Shown here piece after piece: positions 17,766-26,726 of a DNA stretch of 64,000 nt (its first letter is position 1; each line of letters begins with the position of its first letter). The notes beneath the pieces are model-generated. The model was given only the letters and a program-made list of their open reading frames with translations, had not been told where the DNA came from and made no database searches. The position numbers were made by a program, and so were the translations under genes. Source of the DNA: Saccharothrix longispora (GTDB taxonomy: Bacteria > Actinomycetota > Actinomycetes > Mycobacteriales > Pseudonocardiaceae); assembly GCF_030852425.1 (NCBI RefSeq), contig NZ_NSDM01000014.1, positions 124,001-188,000 of the forward strand, in the 5' to 3' direction.

Positions 17766-19229
17766 GTGATCAGTGTGCACCATCTCGACTCCGGACCGGC
17801 ACTCGGGGAGTTGTCCGGGTTCCGGCGTGAGTTCCACAGGTGTCTGACCCGTCGGGCGGACGGGCTGTTCGAGCTGGCCGACGCCGTGCTGTGCGCCGAC
17901 GGGCCGGTGCGGACGCTGGTCGGCCTGTCGCTGGCGCCCGAGCACCGACGTGGGCACGGCGGGCTGTACGACGCGGTCAACAACGGCCGGATCGACACCG
18001 ACCGGTTACGCGACGCGTTGGCCCGGCTGCCGCTGCCCCGTGCGGCGGACGGTCGCCTGGTGCTCGCGGTGGACGTCCCGCCGTGGCTGCGTCCGGACGG
18101 CAACACCTGCCCGGACCGCTCCTTCTGCCACACCTACGGCCGCGGACACAACGAGCACCGCATGATCCCGGGATGGCCGTACTCGTTCGTGGCCGCGTTG
18201 GAGACCGGCGGCACGTCGTGGACGGCGTTGCCGGACGCGGCCCGGTTGCCGCCCGGCGCGGACGCCGCCGCCATGACCGTCGCCCAGCTGCGCGGCGTGG
18301 TCGAACGGCTGATCGCCGCCGGCCAGTGGCGCCATGGCGATCCGGAAATCCTGGTGGTGCTCGACGCCGGTTACGACGCGCCGCGCATCGCGTATCTATT
18401 GGCCGATCTGCCGGTGCGGGTGCTGGGACGGATGCGGTCGGACCGGGTGCTGCGCCGCCCGACCCCACCCCGGGTCCACAACCCCCTGGGCGGTCGTTTT
18501 CCCAAGCACGGCGGCGAGTTCGTCTTCGGCGACCCGGCCACCTGGGGCGCCGAGGACGTGCTGACCCGCACCGACACCCGCCTCTACGGCACCGCCACCG
18601 CGCGGGCCTGGAACCGGCTGCACTCACGACTGACCCGCCGCAACGCCTGGATCGACCACACCGCGCCACTGCCGATCATCGAGGGCACCGTGATCCGCCT
18701 GACGGTGGAGCATCTGCCCTCCGGCGGGGTGAACAAACCCGTCTGGTTATGGTGCTCCGGCATCGACGCCGACACGACCGAGGTCGACCGCTGGTGGCGG
18801 ATGTTCCTGCGGCGCTTCGACATCGAGCACACCTTCCGCATGCTCAAGCAGACCCTCGGCTGGACCAGGCCCCGACTACGCGACCCCGACGCCGCCGACA
18901 GGTGGACCTGGCTGATCCTGATCGTCCACGCCCAACTGCGCCTGGCCCGCCCACTGGTGGCCGACCTTCGCCACCCCTGGGAACGCCCCGCCGAACCAGC
19001 CAAACTCACCCCGGCCCGGGTCCGGCGCGGGTTCCGGAATCTCCACACGAAGATCGCCCGCCCAGCAGCGGCACCGAAACCTGTTCGGCCAGGCCCGGGA
19101 CGACCTGCCGGGTCGAAAAACCGTGTTGTCGCGCAACGCTTCGACGTCGGCCTACTCCTGGCCACCGGCCAGGCATACACCCGACCGGCCCACCACAAGA
19201 AGGGCACCAACCCCCGCCGAACAGCTTAA
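17766..19229 (+). CDS. IS4/IS701-like transposase
   Basis: 487 residues from GTG 17766 (GTG 17775 is the alternative). DDE-type transposase: first Asp in VLAVDVPPWLRPDG, second in EILVVLDAGYDAPRIAYLLA, and the Glu region in MFLRRFDIEHTFRMLKQTLG. The C-terminus is basic (RPGPGRPAGSKNRVVAQ) and may bind DNA. No frameshift or internal stop is seen, so this may be a functional element. Confidence 0.85.
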   Translation: MISVHHLDSGPALGELSGFRREFHRCLTRRADGLFELADAVLCADGPVRTLVGLSLAPEHRRGHGGLYDAVNNGRIDTDRLRDALARLPLPRAADGRLVLAVDVPPWLRPDGNTCPDRSFCHTYGRGHNEHRMIPGWPYSFVAALETGGTSWTALPDAARLPPGADAAAMTVAQLRGVVERLIAAGQWRHGDPEILVVLDAGYDAPRIAYLLADLPVRVLGRMRSDRVLRRPTPPRVHNPLGGRFPKHGGEFVFGDPATWGAEDVLTRTDTRLYGTATARAWNRLHSRLTRRNAWIDHTAPLPIIEGTVIRLTVEHLPSGGVNKPVWLWCSGIDADTTEVDRWWRMFLRRFDIEHTFRMLKQTLGWTRPRLRDPDAADRWTWLILIVHAQLRLARPLVADLRHPWERPAEPAKLTPARVRRGFRNLHTKIARPAAAPKPVRPGPGRPAGSKNRVVAQRFDVGLLLATGQAYTRPAHHKKGTNPRRTA

Positions 19230-19345
19230 ACGGCAAGCTGAGCGCCCGTTTCCGAGCTTGAGCAGGTGAAGGCCCTTTGGTGCGCAGACGAGGGAACCCC
19301 TGGTAGATCGGACGTTGTCGAAGCGCCGCTCTGCCAGGAGTTCCG

Positions 19346-20232
19346 TTGTTATCGTGCCCGATGCCCGCGGGCGGTTCCACCGCGGGTGCCCCGTGCTGTC
19401 GCCTGGCCGCGTGCCACCAGCCCACTCGACGGACGGCCCGGTATCCCACCGACGTCACCGACGCACAGTGGGCCGAGATCGACCCGCTGCTGCCCGATCC
19501 GGCGTGCCTGGCCGGTCGGGGTGGGCGGTGGGAGAAGCACTGCCGACGGGTGATCGTGGACGCGATCCTCTACCTGGTCGACAACGGCATCAAGTGGCGT
19601 GCCCTGCCGGCGGACTTCCCGCCGTGGCCCACGGTCTACAAGCGGTTTGCCGCGTGGGAGAAGGTCGGTGCGTCGCAGCGGCTGCTCGACGCGTTGCGCG
19701 ACCGCGCCCGCCCGGCGGATGGCCGGGCAGCGGCGCCATCGGCGGCGATCATGGGCTCGCAGTCGGTGCGCGCCGCCGAGACCGTCGGCCGCGCGACCCG
19801 CGGCCGGGACGGCGGGAAGAAGGTCGCAGGCCGCAAGCGCCACATCGCCGTGGACACCACGGGTCTGCTGTTGGCCGTCCTGGTGACCCCCGCGTCGACG
19901 CAGGACCGGGTCGCCGCCCGCAGCCTGCTGCGCCGGATGCGCGACACCGCAGGCAGGCGGGTGTCGTTGGTGTGGGCCGACGGCGGCTACACCGGCCCCC
20001 CGATCGACTGGGCCCACAGGACTTCGGCCTGCTGGTGGAGATTGTCCAACGCCCGCAACTGCCGTACTTCACCGTGCTGCCCAGAAGATGGGTGGTAGAG
20101 CGGACCTTGGCCTGGATCACCGGACACCGCCGCTGCGTCCGCGACTACGAACACCTACGCCACCACCACGAGGCCATGGTCCGCTGGTCCATGATCCGCA
20201 CCACCAGCCGCCGACTCACCCAACCCGGGTAG
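19346..20232 (+). pseudogene. IS5-family transposase (DUF4096/DDE_Tnp_1 type) with frameshift
   Basis: The region reads YPTDVTDAQWAEIDPLLPDP, GIKWRALPADFPPWPTVYKR, then SQSVRAAETVGRATRGRDGG, GRKRHIAVDTTGLLLAVLVT and VSLVWADGGYTGPPIDWAH. It shifts frame near 20010-20035 and finishes as VLPRRWVVERTLAWITGHRR, HEAMVRWSMI to 20232. Several residues are lost at the shift. The original start is unclear; TTG 19346 is the furthest upstream start in frame. Confidence 0.75.
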
Positions 20233-20243
20233 CTCGGAAACAG

Positions 20244-20596
20244 CTACTTACTGATGCTGCGGAGCTTGTCCCGGGTCGCGTGCTCGGCGACGATTTGCTC
20301 GGCGTGGTTGGGGTACTTCCTGAGCGAGCTGGCCGCAGGCGGCGCGTCGGCCTCGTCCAGCCCGTACGGCTCCTCTTTGTCTTGTTCGGCACACCATCTC
20401 CGGTAGACCGTGGGAAAGGCGCGCAAGCAGGCTCCGACGAAGAAGGTCCGCGGCGAGGCGCCTCCCTCCGCGGACCAGCCCTCGCCGACCAGGGCGTATC
20501 GGTGGAACACCCGCAGTGCGGTAGCCGCGCTCTCCGCCGCCGGCTCGAACCGGAGCAACTTCGAGATGGCCGGCCGGGCGCAGGCCGGAGCGTGGG
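20244..20596 (-). pseudogene. Sigma-factor-like / unknown protein, C-terminal remnant
   Basis: On the minus strand this piece reads ALRVFHRYALVGEGWSAEGG, ASPRTFFVGACLRAFPTVYR, RWCAEQDKEE, then NHAEQIVAEHATRDKLRSIS. The middle resembles the RSLKTFFVGxCxxxFPNVYRRW pattern of a family of sigma-70-like actinobacterial proteins. No start is evident and it overlaps the end of the upstream reductase gene by position only. Assignment is tentative. Confidence 0.35.
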
Positions 20597-21343
20597 TCAG
20601 TTGTAGATGAGGCGGTTGACCCGGACCAGGAAGTCCTTGCCGAGGTCGCTGGTGGGGTCGCCCATCAGTTCGGCGATGATGTGCATCGCCAGGTCCCGGC
20701 GTTTCGGGGAGCGTTCGGCGATGGCCTTGCCGAGCGCGGCGGGTATCTGTTCGGCGGTCAAGTCGGTGCAGTAGACGGGGCTGCCTGGCTGCTGGCGCCA
20801 CGAGTCGGTGATGGTGCCGGCGTCGAAGCCCTCGAAGCCCGTCTGCTCGACCAGCGACATGCCCAGGGCCCGGTCGTCGTCATCGTCCGCGGCGACGGGG
20901 ATCGCGATCCGGCCGGGGGTGCCGCTCGGGTTCGCGTAGGCAACGAAGGACTGTGCCGTGATGGCGTTCCACGCCTTGACGACGGGCCGGCCGAGGTGCT
21001 CCTCGACCCAGCGGCTTTCCACCCGCCCGCGATCGAGGGCCGCGATGTGCCCGTCGCGGGCCGGGTAGTAGTTCGAGGTGTCGATGACGACGGCGTCAGC
21101 GGGCAGGTCCGTCAGCAGCGGCTTGAGGTCGGGCACCCGGATGAGGGGGACCGAGGTGATGAGGACGTCCACGTCCGCGGCGACGTCGGCCGCCGGCACC
21201 GCCCGGGCGCCGGTGGCGAGGACGTCGGCGGGGATCGTCTCGGGCCCGCGCGAGTTCGCGATCTTGACGTGGTGGCCGTGGGCGCTCAGCCGTTGGGCCA
21301 GCACGCTGCCGATGCTGCCGGCTCCCATGATGCCGATCTTCAT
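20597..21343 (-). CDS. NADPH-dependent F420 reductase-like oxidoreductase
   Basis: 248 residues from ATG 21343, preceded by AGGAGGAG. N-terminal Rossmann motif MKIGIMGAGSIGSVLAQRLS with SRGPE after the second strand (the NADP 2'-phosphate pocket in F420:NADPH oxidoreductases), then VLITSVPLIRVPDLKPLL, DAVVIDTSNYYPARDG, VKAWNAITAQSF. Family members transfer hydride between NADPH and coenzyme F420, or act as related NAD(P) reductases. It lies 176 bp downstream of an LLM monooxygenase gene on the same strand, so it could support that enzyme. Cofactor use is inferred. Confidence 0.75.
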   Translation of the reverse strand: MKIGIMGAGSIGSVLAQRLSAHGHHVKIANSRGPETIPADVLATGARAVPAADVAADVDVLITSVPLIRVPDLKPLLTDLPADAVVIDTSNYYPARDGHIAALDRGRVESRWVEEHLGRPVVKAWNAITAQSFVAYANPSGTPGRIAIPVAADDDDDRALGMSLVEQTGFEGFDAGTITDSWRQQPGSPVYCTDLTAEQIPAALGKAIAERSPKRRDLAMHIIAELMGDPTSDLGKDFLVRVNRLIYN

Positions 21344-21519
21344 GAAGTTCTCCTCCTGAGTGATGTGCTGCGTGTCGTTCGTGTGCGCGGTGCTCTGCGG
21401 TTCTTCGTCTTCACGCCCCCACGACCAGGGCGATCAGCGAGAACCGCGGGGAATCTGGTTGGCTCGGGCGCAGCACGCAAACGGTCGTCTCATTACTTGC
21501 GGCAATCACCTGAGTCCGG

Positions 21520-22863
21520 TCACTGCTCGGCGCCGGTGATGCGTGGGTCGAGTCCGTACTGGTGGGGCACGCCGAGGTTCGCGCGCAGGGTCGTGCCCAG
21601 GTACTCGGTGGGGTAGATGCCGCGTTGCTGCAGGATCGGCACGACCTCGTCGACGAAGGCTTCGACGCCGTCCTCGTAGATGTCGGGCGTCACCCAGAAG
21701 CCGTCGGCGGCTCCCGCCTCGAACCACTCCTGCAGGTGGTCGGCGTGCAGCTTCCCTGGGCCCACGACCGTGGGGTGGAAGTCGATCACTCCATGGGCAA
21801 GGACATCGCGCGGGGACCACCCCTGGCGTGCCACCGCGAGAGCGTTCGACGAGCGGGGGTCCCTCGGTGAGGCGTGCGCGGTGGCCAGTTGCTCCGGTGT
21901 GAGGGGCTCGTCGATCTGGTCCGGGTGGATCCGGATGCCGAGCATCGCGCCGAGGTGGGGCAGGCGGGCCTCGATGACGTCGCCGGCATACCTCAGGCGC
22001 CGGTCGAGGCCTGCGCGCACGGTCGGCGCGACGGTGGTCATGATGCCGGGGATGTACTTGATCTCGTCGGGGTCGCGGCCGGCTTCGCGTGCCGCGTTGC
22101 GCACGAGTTCGCGCTGGGCGCGCGCCTGCTCGATCGTCCACACCTCGGCGATGAAGCCGCTGGCGTAGCGGCCCGCGATCGACAACAGGTGCGGGCTGGG
22201 GCCGCCGGCGGTGAAGACGACGGGCTGGCCCTGCTCCGACGGGGGGATCCCGAGAGGGCCTCGCGAAGCGAGGTACTCGCCTTGCAGGTTGACCGGTCGC
22301 AGCTTCGACGGGTCGATGAAACGGCCCGCTGCCTGGTCCTTGACCCACGCGTCCTTCTGCCAGCTGCCCCACAGCGCCTGGACGATCTGGATGGCCTCGT
22401 GGGCGCGCTGGTAACGCTCGTCGCGGTCGGCGACGGGCCTGCCGTAGTTGGCCGCGACGGCGGGATCGCTCGTCGTGACGGCATTCCAGCCGGCGCGACC
22501 GTGGCTCAGGACGTCGAGGGCCTTGAACTGGCGTGCCGTGTTGAACGGCTCCTGGAAGGTCGTCGACCCGGTGGCGACGAAGCCGATGTTCGTCGTCTCC
22601 CGCGCGACGGCGGCCAGCTGGATCAGCGGGTCCATGAGGTTGCTGATCGTGGAGTGCTCGACGTCGCCGCGCACGGCGGGGAAGTCGGGCGTGAAGAGGA
22701 ATGCGAACTTGCCGCGCTCGGCGGCTCTCGCGTGGCGCACCGTGGCGTCGACGTCGGCGTAGGTGCCGGGGTCCACGTGCGGGGCACGCCAGGCGCCGTG
22801 CAGGCCACCGTATCCGTCGATCAGCCCCATACCGAGGACGAGTTGCTTGTCCGTCATGGTCAC
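21520..22863 (-). CDS. LLM-class flavin-dependent monooxygenase (NtaA/SnaA/DszA type)
   Basis: 447 residues. The sequence carries the bacterial-luciferase-like TIM barrel of two-component FMN monooxygenases: NIGFVATGSTTFQEPFNTAR, LDVLSHGRAGWNAVTTSDPA, ANYGRP, QGQPVVFTAGGPSPHLLSIA, GFIAEVWTIEQA, and GFWVTPDIYEDGVEAFVDEV. Such enzymes oxidise chelators, sulfonates, sulfones or xenobiotics with reduced flavin supplied by a reductase. The start GTG 22863 overlaps the stop of the upstream MFS gene (GTGA), implying translational coupling; ATG 22857 is the alternative. No flavin reductase of the usual partner type is seen next to it, except the F420-reductase-like gene downstream. Confidence 0.85.
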   Translation of the reverse strand: MTMTDKQLVLGMGLIDGYGGLHGAWRAPHVDPGTYADVDATVRHARAAERGKFAFLFTPDFPAVRGDVEHSTISNLMDPLIQLAAVARETTNIGFVATGSTTFQEPFNTARQFKALDVLSHGRAGWNAVTTSDPAVAANYGRPVADRDERYQRAHEAIQIVQALWGSWQKDAWVKDQAAGRFIDPSKLRPVNLQGEYLASRGPLGIPPSEQGQPVVFTAGGPSPHLLSIAGRYASGFIAEVWTIEQARAQRELVRNAAREAGRDPDEIKYIPGIMTTVAPTVRAGLDRRLRYAGDVIEARLPHLGAMLGIRIHPDQIDEPLTPEQLATAHASPRDPRSSNALAVARQGWSPRDVLAHGVIDFHPTVVGPGKLHADHLQEWFEAGAADGFWVTPDIYEDGVEAFVDEVVPILQQRGIYPTEYLGTTLRANLGVPHQYGLDPRITGAEQ

Positions 22864-24413
22864 CGGGCCGCCGTCTCGCCGACCGCTGCGTCGGTGGCCG
22901 GTGCCTCAGCCACCGCCTCGCCGCTGACCGGCACGGCTGCGTCCGTCACGTCGGCGGCGGGACTCGGTGTCCGACGGACGAAGAAGGCGCCTACCAGCAC
23001 GACCAGGCCGATGGCAAAGGCGGTCAGGAAGGCGGCGTTCGCGGCGGACGTGGCTTGGGCCGTGTCGAGCACGCCGGCTTCGCGGGCAGCGGAACCGATG
23101 GTGTAGGCCGAGATGAACACCGCGCCGAAGGCGGCACCGGCGAGCTGCTGGGCGGTGGCGAAGGCCGAGGCGCCGTGCGGGTAGAGCTCGGGGCGCAGGC
23201 CGCCCATCGCACTCGTCGTCAGCGTCGCCCACATCGCGGACTGCGCACTGGTGAACACCAGCCACGCGACGATCAGCGTGACCACGCTCGTACTCTCGTC
23301 GACCTGGCTGAGGAACCACAGGACGGCCAGCCAGACGATCGCGGCGGGGATCATCAACGGGCGTGGGCCGAAGCGGTCGTACGCCCGGCCGCTCGCAGCC
23401 GCAACGATCGAGATCGCGGCCCCGCCGGGGATCAGGAAGAGGCCGAGCTGCAGGGCGCTCAGGCCGGTGACGTGGGTCAGCACCAGCGGGAGCACGACCA
23501 GCAGTCCGATCCCGTTGCCCGCGACGAAGAGCATCACCAGCAGAGGTGCGGTGAACGACCTCCGGAGGAAGATCCGCATGTCCAGGAACGCGCTGTCGCG
23601 ACGCTGCAGGGGAATCTGTCGGAGGACGAACGCCACCAGGCCCACCAGGCCCACGGTGATCGGCAGGTACGGCGAGATGGAGGTGTGCCCGGAGGACGCC
23701 TCGCCGATCAGGGAGAGTCCGTAGACCAGGCCACCGAACCCGAGCGCGGACAGCAGCAGCGACAGCAGGTCCAGGGTCACCGGCTCCGGGGTGGTGGTGT
23801 TGCGCAACTTCCACGCGCCCAGCGCCAGCACAGCAACCGCGAACGGCAGCATCAGGATGAACAGCCAGCGCCAGCTCAGTGTGGACAGCACGAGACCTGA
23901 CAGTGCCGGCCCGACCGCCGGCGCCACGGCCGGGACGGCCGTGGTGATCGCCATCATCTGGCCTCGGCGAGCGACGGGGACCAGGCGCATGGTCGTGGTC
24001 ATCAACAGGGGCAGGAAGACGGCGGTGCCGGAGGCCTGGATGATCCGGCCGGTCACCAGGACGCCGAACGTCGGCGCGATTGCGGCGAGTGTCGTCCCGA
24101 CGATGAACAGCGACAGCGCGACCAGGAAGACCGTTCGCATGGGGAACCGTCGCATCACGAAACTGCTGGCCGGGATCAGCACGGCCATGGTCAGCAGGAA
24201 GCCGGTCGTGACCCACTGCCCGGTGCTCGGGGTGACCCCGAAGTCGGCGATCAGCGTCGGGAGCGCGACTCCCAGAAGCAACTCGTTGAGGAAGACGATG
24301 AACGTCGAGACGATCAGGATCCCGATGACCAGGGCGACGCCCGGCGGGAGCCGGTCGTCGGAGGGGACCGTCGGTGCCGGAGCGGCGACGTCGAATTCTG
24401 GTGGGGTGCTCAT
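22860..24413 (-). CDS. MFS multidrug exporter, DHA2 (EmrB/QacA) type
   Basis: 517 residues with about 14 membrane helices. The N-terminal hydrophilic tail MSTPPEFDVAAPAPTVPSDD is followed by GVALVIGILIVSTFIVFLNE, LPTLIADFGVTPSTGQWVTT (motif D2-like), RRGQMMAITTAVPAVAPAVG (motif C region), a hydrophilic C-tail rich in Ala, and AR at the end. It should export small hydrophobic compounds with proton antiport. It is first in a likely operon with the LLM monooxygenase. A MerR regulator lies divergently 430 bp away with two dyads between. Confidence 0.85.
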   Translation of the reverse strand: MSTPPEFDVAAPAPTVPSDDRLPPGVALVIGILIVSTFIVFLNELLLGVALPTLIADFGVTPSTGQWVTTGFLLTMAVLIPASSFVMRRFPMRTVFLVALSLFIVGTTLAAIAPTFGVLVTGRIIQASGTAVFLPLLMTTTMRLVPVARRGQMMAITTAVPAVAPAVGPALSGLVLSTLSWRWLFILMLPFAVAVLALGAWKLRNTTTPEPVTLDLLSLLLSALGFGGLVYGLSLIGEASSGHTSISPYLPITVGLVGLVAFVLRQIPLQRRDSAFLDMRIFLRRSFTAPLLVMLFVAGNGIGLLVVLPLVLTHVTGLSALQLGLFLIPGGAAISIVAAASGRAYDRFGPRPLMIPAAIVWLAVLWFLSQVDESTSVVTLIVAWLVFTSAQSAMWATLTTSAMGGLRPELYPHGASAFATAQQLAGAAFGAVFISAYTIGSAAREAGVLDTAQATSAANAAFLTAFAIGLVVLVGAFFVRRTPSPAADVTDAAVPVSGEAVAEAPATDAAVGETAAR

Positions 24414-24738
24414 GTGCGTGCTCGCTGTCTCAGGAAGCCGGAAGAGGAGGATCAAGCGGTGCGACGTGCGCGCGTCATCGGCGCTCAGGGGTCAGGTCCG
24501 GGCCGGACAAGTCGGCGCCCGAAGGACAACCGGGTGGGTGGCGGTCGGGCCCAGGTGATCACCGACCCGCAATCGCCTACGAGGATGGCGCCGCTTCCCG
24601 AATAGCCGACAATCTTCGCGGCGGTGACCGCAGCGCCCCGTCGCGAAGCCCACAGGGGTACGCCGCATCGTCCGCGGTGGCACGTTTTGCGGGCGGCATT
24701 GTGGGAGGTTGCCGGTCCGAGACATGCGACCATCGTGC

Positions 24739-24760
24739 AACCTTCACATCATGTGAATGT
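24739..24760. promoter_or_regulatory. Dyad site 1 between MFS and MerR genes
   Basis: CAACCTTCACATCATGTGAA includes a perfect 15-bp palindrome, TTCACATCATGTGAA (24743-24757). Its left half, CAACCTTxACATCA, recurs at 24797, 58 bp downstream. It is closer to the MFS gene and may control the exporter side. Confidence 0.5.
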
Positions 24761-24796
24761 CAATTCTGAGCGACGAGAGGTCACTCACACCCCGTC

Positions 24797-24820
24797 AACC
24801 TTGACATCACTGTAACGTTG
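24797..24820 (+). promoter_or_regulatory. Dyad site 2 and -35 box upstream of the MerR gene
   Basis: CAACCTTGACATCACTGTAA, continuing to CGTTG at 24820, is an imperfect dyad (CAACCTTGACA / TGTAACGTTG) embracing a TTGACA -35 box (24801-24806). It shares its left half with site 1. This fits a MerR-type operator controlling the regulator-nitroreductase operon. Confidence 0.5.
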
Positions 24821-24842
24821 GGCAGGTGCCGAGGAGGTGGTC

Positions 24843-25235
24843 ATGAAGATCGGTGAACTGGCGAAACGCACCGAGGTCCCGCCGCGCATGCTGCGCTACT
24901 ACGAAGAGCAAGGGCTCATCACGCCGCGGCGGCAGCAGAACGGCTACCGCGAGTACGACGAATACCTGGTGGATCGGGTGAAGAAGATCCGCGGCCTGCT
25001 CGACTCCGGCATCCCCACGCGCATCATCGGCGACATGCTGCCGTGCCTCAACCAGCCCCAGGAGATCGTTGTCGCCGATCCCGACCCCGAGCTGCGCGAG
25101 ATGCTCGCGCGTGAGCGCGACCGGATGACCGAGCGCATCGCCCTGCTGGAGCACCACTGCCACGCCCTCACCCAGTACATCGCGGCCATGGACCGCTCCC
25201 TCGCCGCCACGACCGAGACCCGCCTACCGCAATGA
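24843..25235 (+). CDS. MerR-family transcriptional regulator
   Basis: 130 residues from ATG 24843, with GAGGAGG (24831-24837) six bases upstream. Complete MerR winged helix: MKIGELAKRTEVPPRMLRYY, EEQGLITPRRQQNGYREYDE, VKKIRGLLDSGIPTRIIGDM, then a coiled dimerisation helix (REMLARERDRMTERIALLEH) and a short tail. There is no large sensor domain; a few residues (C47-type position in LPCLNQP and a later HHCHAL) could bind a ligand or metal. It is followed after 22 bp by a nitroreductase gene and opposes the MFS-LLM operon, so it probably controls a response to an electrophilic or aromatic compound. Confidence 0.85.
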   Translation: MKIGELAKRTEVPPRMLRYYEEQGLITPRRQQNGYREYDEYLVDRVKKIRGLLDSGIPTRIIGDMLPCLNQPQEIVVADPDPELREMLARERDRMTERIALLEHHCHALTQYIAAMDRSLAATTETRLPQ

Positions 25236-25257
25236 ACCTCGACCCTGGGGTGGCCGA

Positions 25258-25890
25258 ATGACCTTGCTCGATCTCGACCCGGACCAGCTGCTCTCCACCA
25301 CGCGGGCGGTCCGCAAGCGCCTCGACTTCACCCGTCCGGTGCCCGACGACGCGATCCGCGAGTGCGTGGCGATGGCCCTGCAGGCGCCGTCGGGCTCGAA
25401 CATCGTGACCATGCGGTTCGTCGTGATCCGCGACGAGGCGAAACGCCGGGCGGTCGGAGACGTCTACCGCGAGGTGTACGCCGGATACAAAGCCTCCCCG
25501 GGATATCCCGGCAAGCCCACCGGTGACGACGCCCGCGACGCCGTACAGCAGCGGGTGGCAAGCTCCGCCGACTACCTGGGCGAGCACATGGGCGACGCAC
25601 CGGTACTGGTGCTGGCCTGCAACGAAGGCCCCAACCGGCAGTGGGCGGTCGCCGGCATGAGCAACGTCATCCCGGCCACGTGGAGCTTCATGCTGGCCGC
25701 CCGCGCCCGCGCGCTGGGCACCGCGTGGACATCGATGCACCTCGCCCGCGAACGCGACGTGGCCGACATCCTGGGACTCGACTACGAAACGGTCGCGCAG
25801 GCCGTGCTCACGCCGGTCGCGTACACGAAGGGCACGGATTTCCGCCCGGCCGGGCGCCCCGACCCGGACGAGGTCATCCGATGGATCTGA
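25258..25890 (+). CDS. Nitroreductase-family oxidoreductase
   Basis: 210 residues from ATG 25258. FMN-binding nitroreductase fold: TTRAVRKRLDFTRPVPDDAI, LQAPSGSNIVTMRFVVIRDE, a central region APVLVLACNEGPN, and C-terminal TWSFMLAARARALGTAWTSM with LGLDYETVAQAVLTPVAYT. Members reduce nitro groups, quinones or enones with NAD(P)H. It is in an operon with the MerR gene (22-bp gap). Together with the divergent exporter and LLM monooxygenase it suggests a detoxification cluster. Confidence 0.85.
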   Translation: MTLLDLDPDQLLSTTRAVRKRLDFTRPVPDDAIRECVAMALQAPSGSNIVTMRFVVIRDEAKRRAVGDVYREVYAGYKASPGYPGKPTGDDARDAVQQRVASSADYLGEHMGDAPVLVLACNEGPNRQWAVAGMSNVIPATWSFMLAARARALGTAWTSMHLARERDVADILGLDYETVAQAVLTPVAYTKGTDFRPAGRPDPDEVIRWI

Positions 25891-26034
25891 GGCCTGTCTT
25901 GTAGGCCATCACTGGCCGGCCTCGCGGCACGCACACGCCGGCGGCTTGCACGCTAGGAGCTGAGCAAACCGGACGGGGCAGGTGCTATCCGGCATCGCGC
26001 TGGAGATGCTCGCCGGGCCGCTGACCGGGATCTA

Positions 26035-26211
26035 CGACCCGTCCACGCCGCGCTCGAACACTACGAGCAGGCCGGCGCGGTGTGGCGGGAGGCGCTGGAG
26101 CTGTACCGGGAACAAGGCCGTGACACCGACGCCCGACGGGTCCAACAACAACTCGACGCCCTCGACAACACCACCAACCGCAGTCCGGACGTAGCCGCTG
26201 ACCGTCCATAG
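26035..26211 (+). pseudogene. TPR/SARP-type regulator, C-terminal remnant
   Basis: The frame 26035-26211 reads HAALEHYEQAGAVWREALEL, YREQGRDTDARRVQQQLDAL, ending AADRP with TAG. This is a tetratricopeptide-like helical pair typical of the end of AfsR/SARP or NB-ARC-TPR regulators. No start precedes it in frame. Confidence 0.45.
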
Positions 26212-26726
26212 GCAGGCATCCATGCGGGAAACGATCAACGGTAACGCGGAAACGGGGTCAATTTCTATCGCCGAATCCGCTGCTCAGCGTATTCCGTCGA
26301 TAGCCCAAGACCTGACTGCGGCAACGGGTGGTGCCCGCGCCTGACAAGCGTTCACACTGAGCGAGGAAAGCGGGCCTTCCTGCCCTGGACTGTCGGCACT
26401 GCCGCCTCACTAGCCCGTTGGGGTTGTATACGATCGGGTCGCCACTCTCAGAGACACCACCCTTGGATTCCGGATACTCCGGACATCGAGAGCACCGTGC
26501 ACTCGACGAGCTGAAAGCTCGGCACGTCCGTCAGGTCGGACCGATGTCTGGGCGGCGGACGTCTTGAGGGCTGAGGTCCCATCGAAAGCCACTCCAGGAA
26601 GGGTGTTGAAGACGCCGGTCGGCGGTCCACTGGCGGAACTCGACGTCGCTGACAAGAACGGGATCGACCCACTGGCATCGCGGCGTACTCGCGCGGGATC
26701 GGCGCGGCGAACGGGCTGGTGGAACG
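26212..26726. other. Intergenic stretch before IS family C
   Basis: About 515 bp, locally less GC-rich (for example around 26220-26300). No gene with a credible start or domain was found; frames crossing it look non-coding until the element at 26727. Confidence 0.4.

Larger units (their letters stand above)
17652..19243 (+). mobile_element. Intact IS4/IS701-like insertion sequence with 19-bp perfect terminal repeats
   Basis: GCTCAGCTTGCCGTTTAAG (17652-17670) and its exact complement (19225-19243) bound a 1592-bp unit with one full-length transposase gene. The right repeat contains the transposase TAA stop. Flanks show no target duplication (GCCAT left, GCCCG right), so adjacent DNA was deleted or rearranged after insertion. 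The left end truncates the GH3 gene. Confidence 0.85.

Noticed and set aside
20681-23106. Long plus-strand frames opposite the F420-reductase-like and LLM genes
   Set aside because: Antisense shadows; no start sites or motifs, while the minus strand has strong ribosome sites and conserved families.
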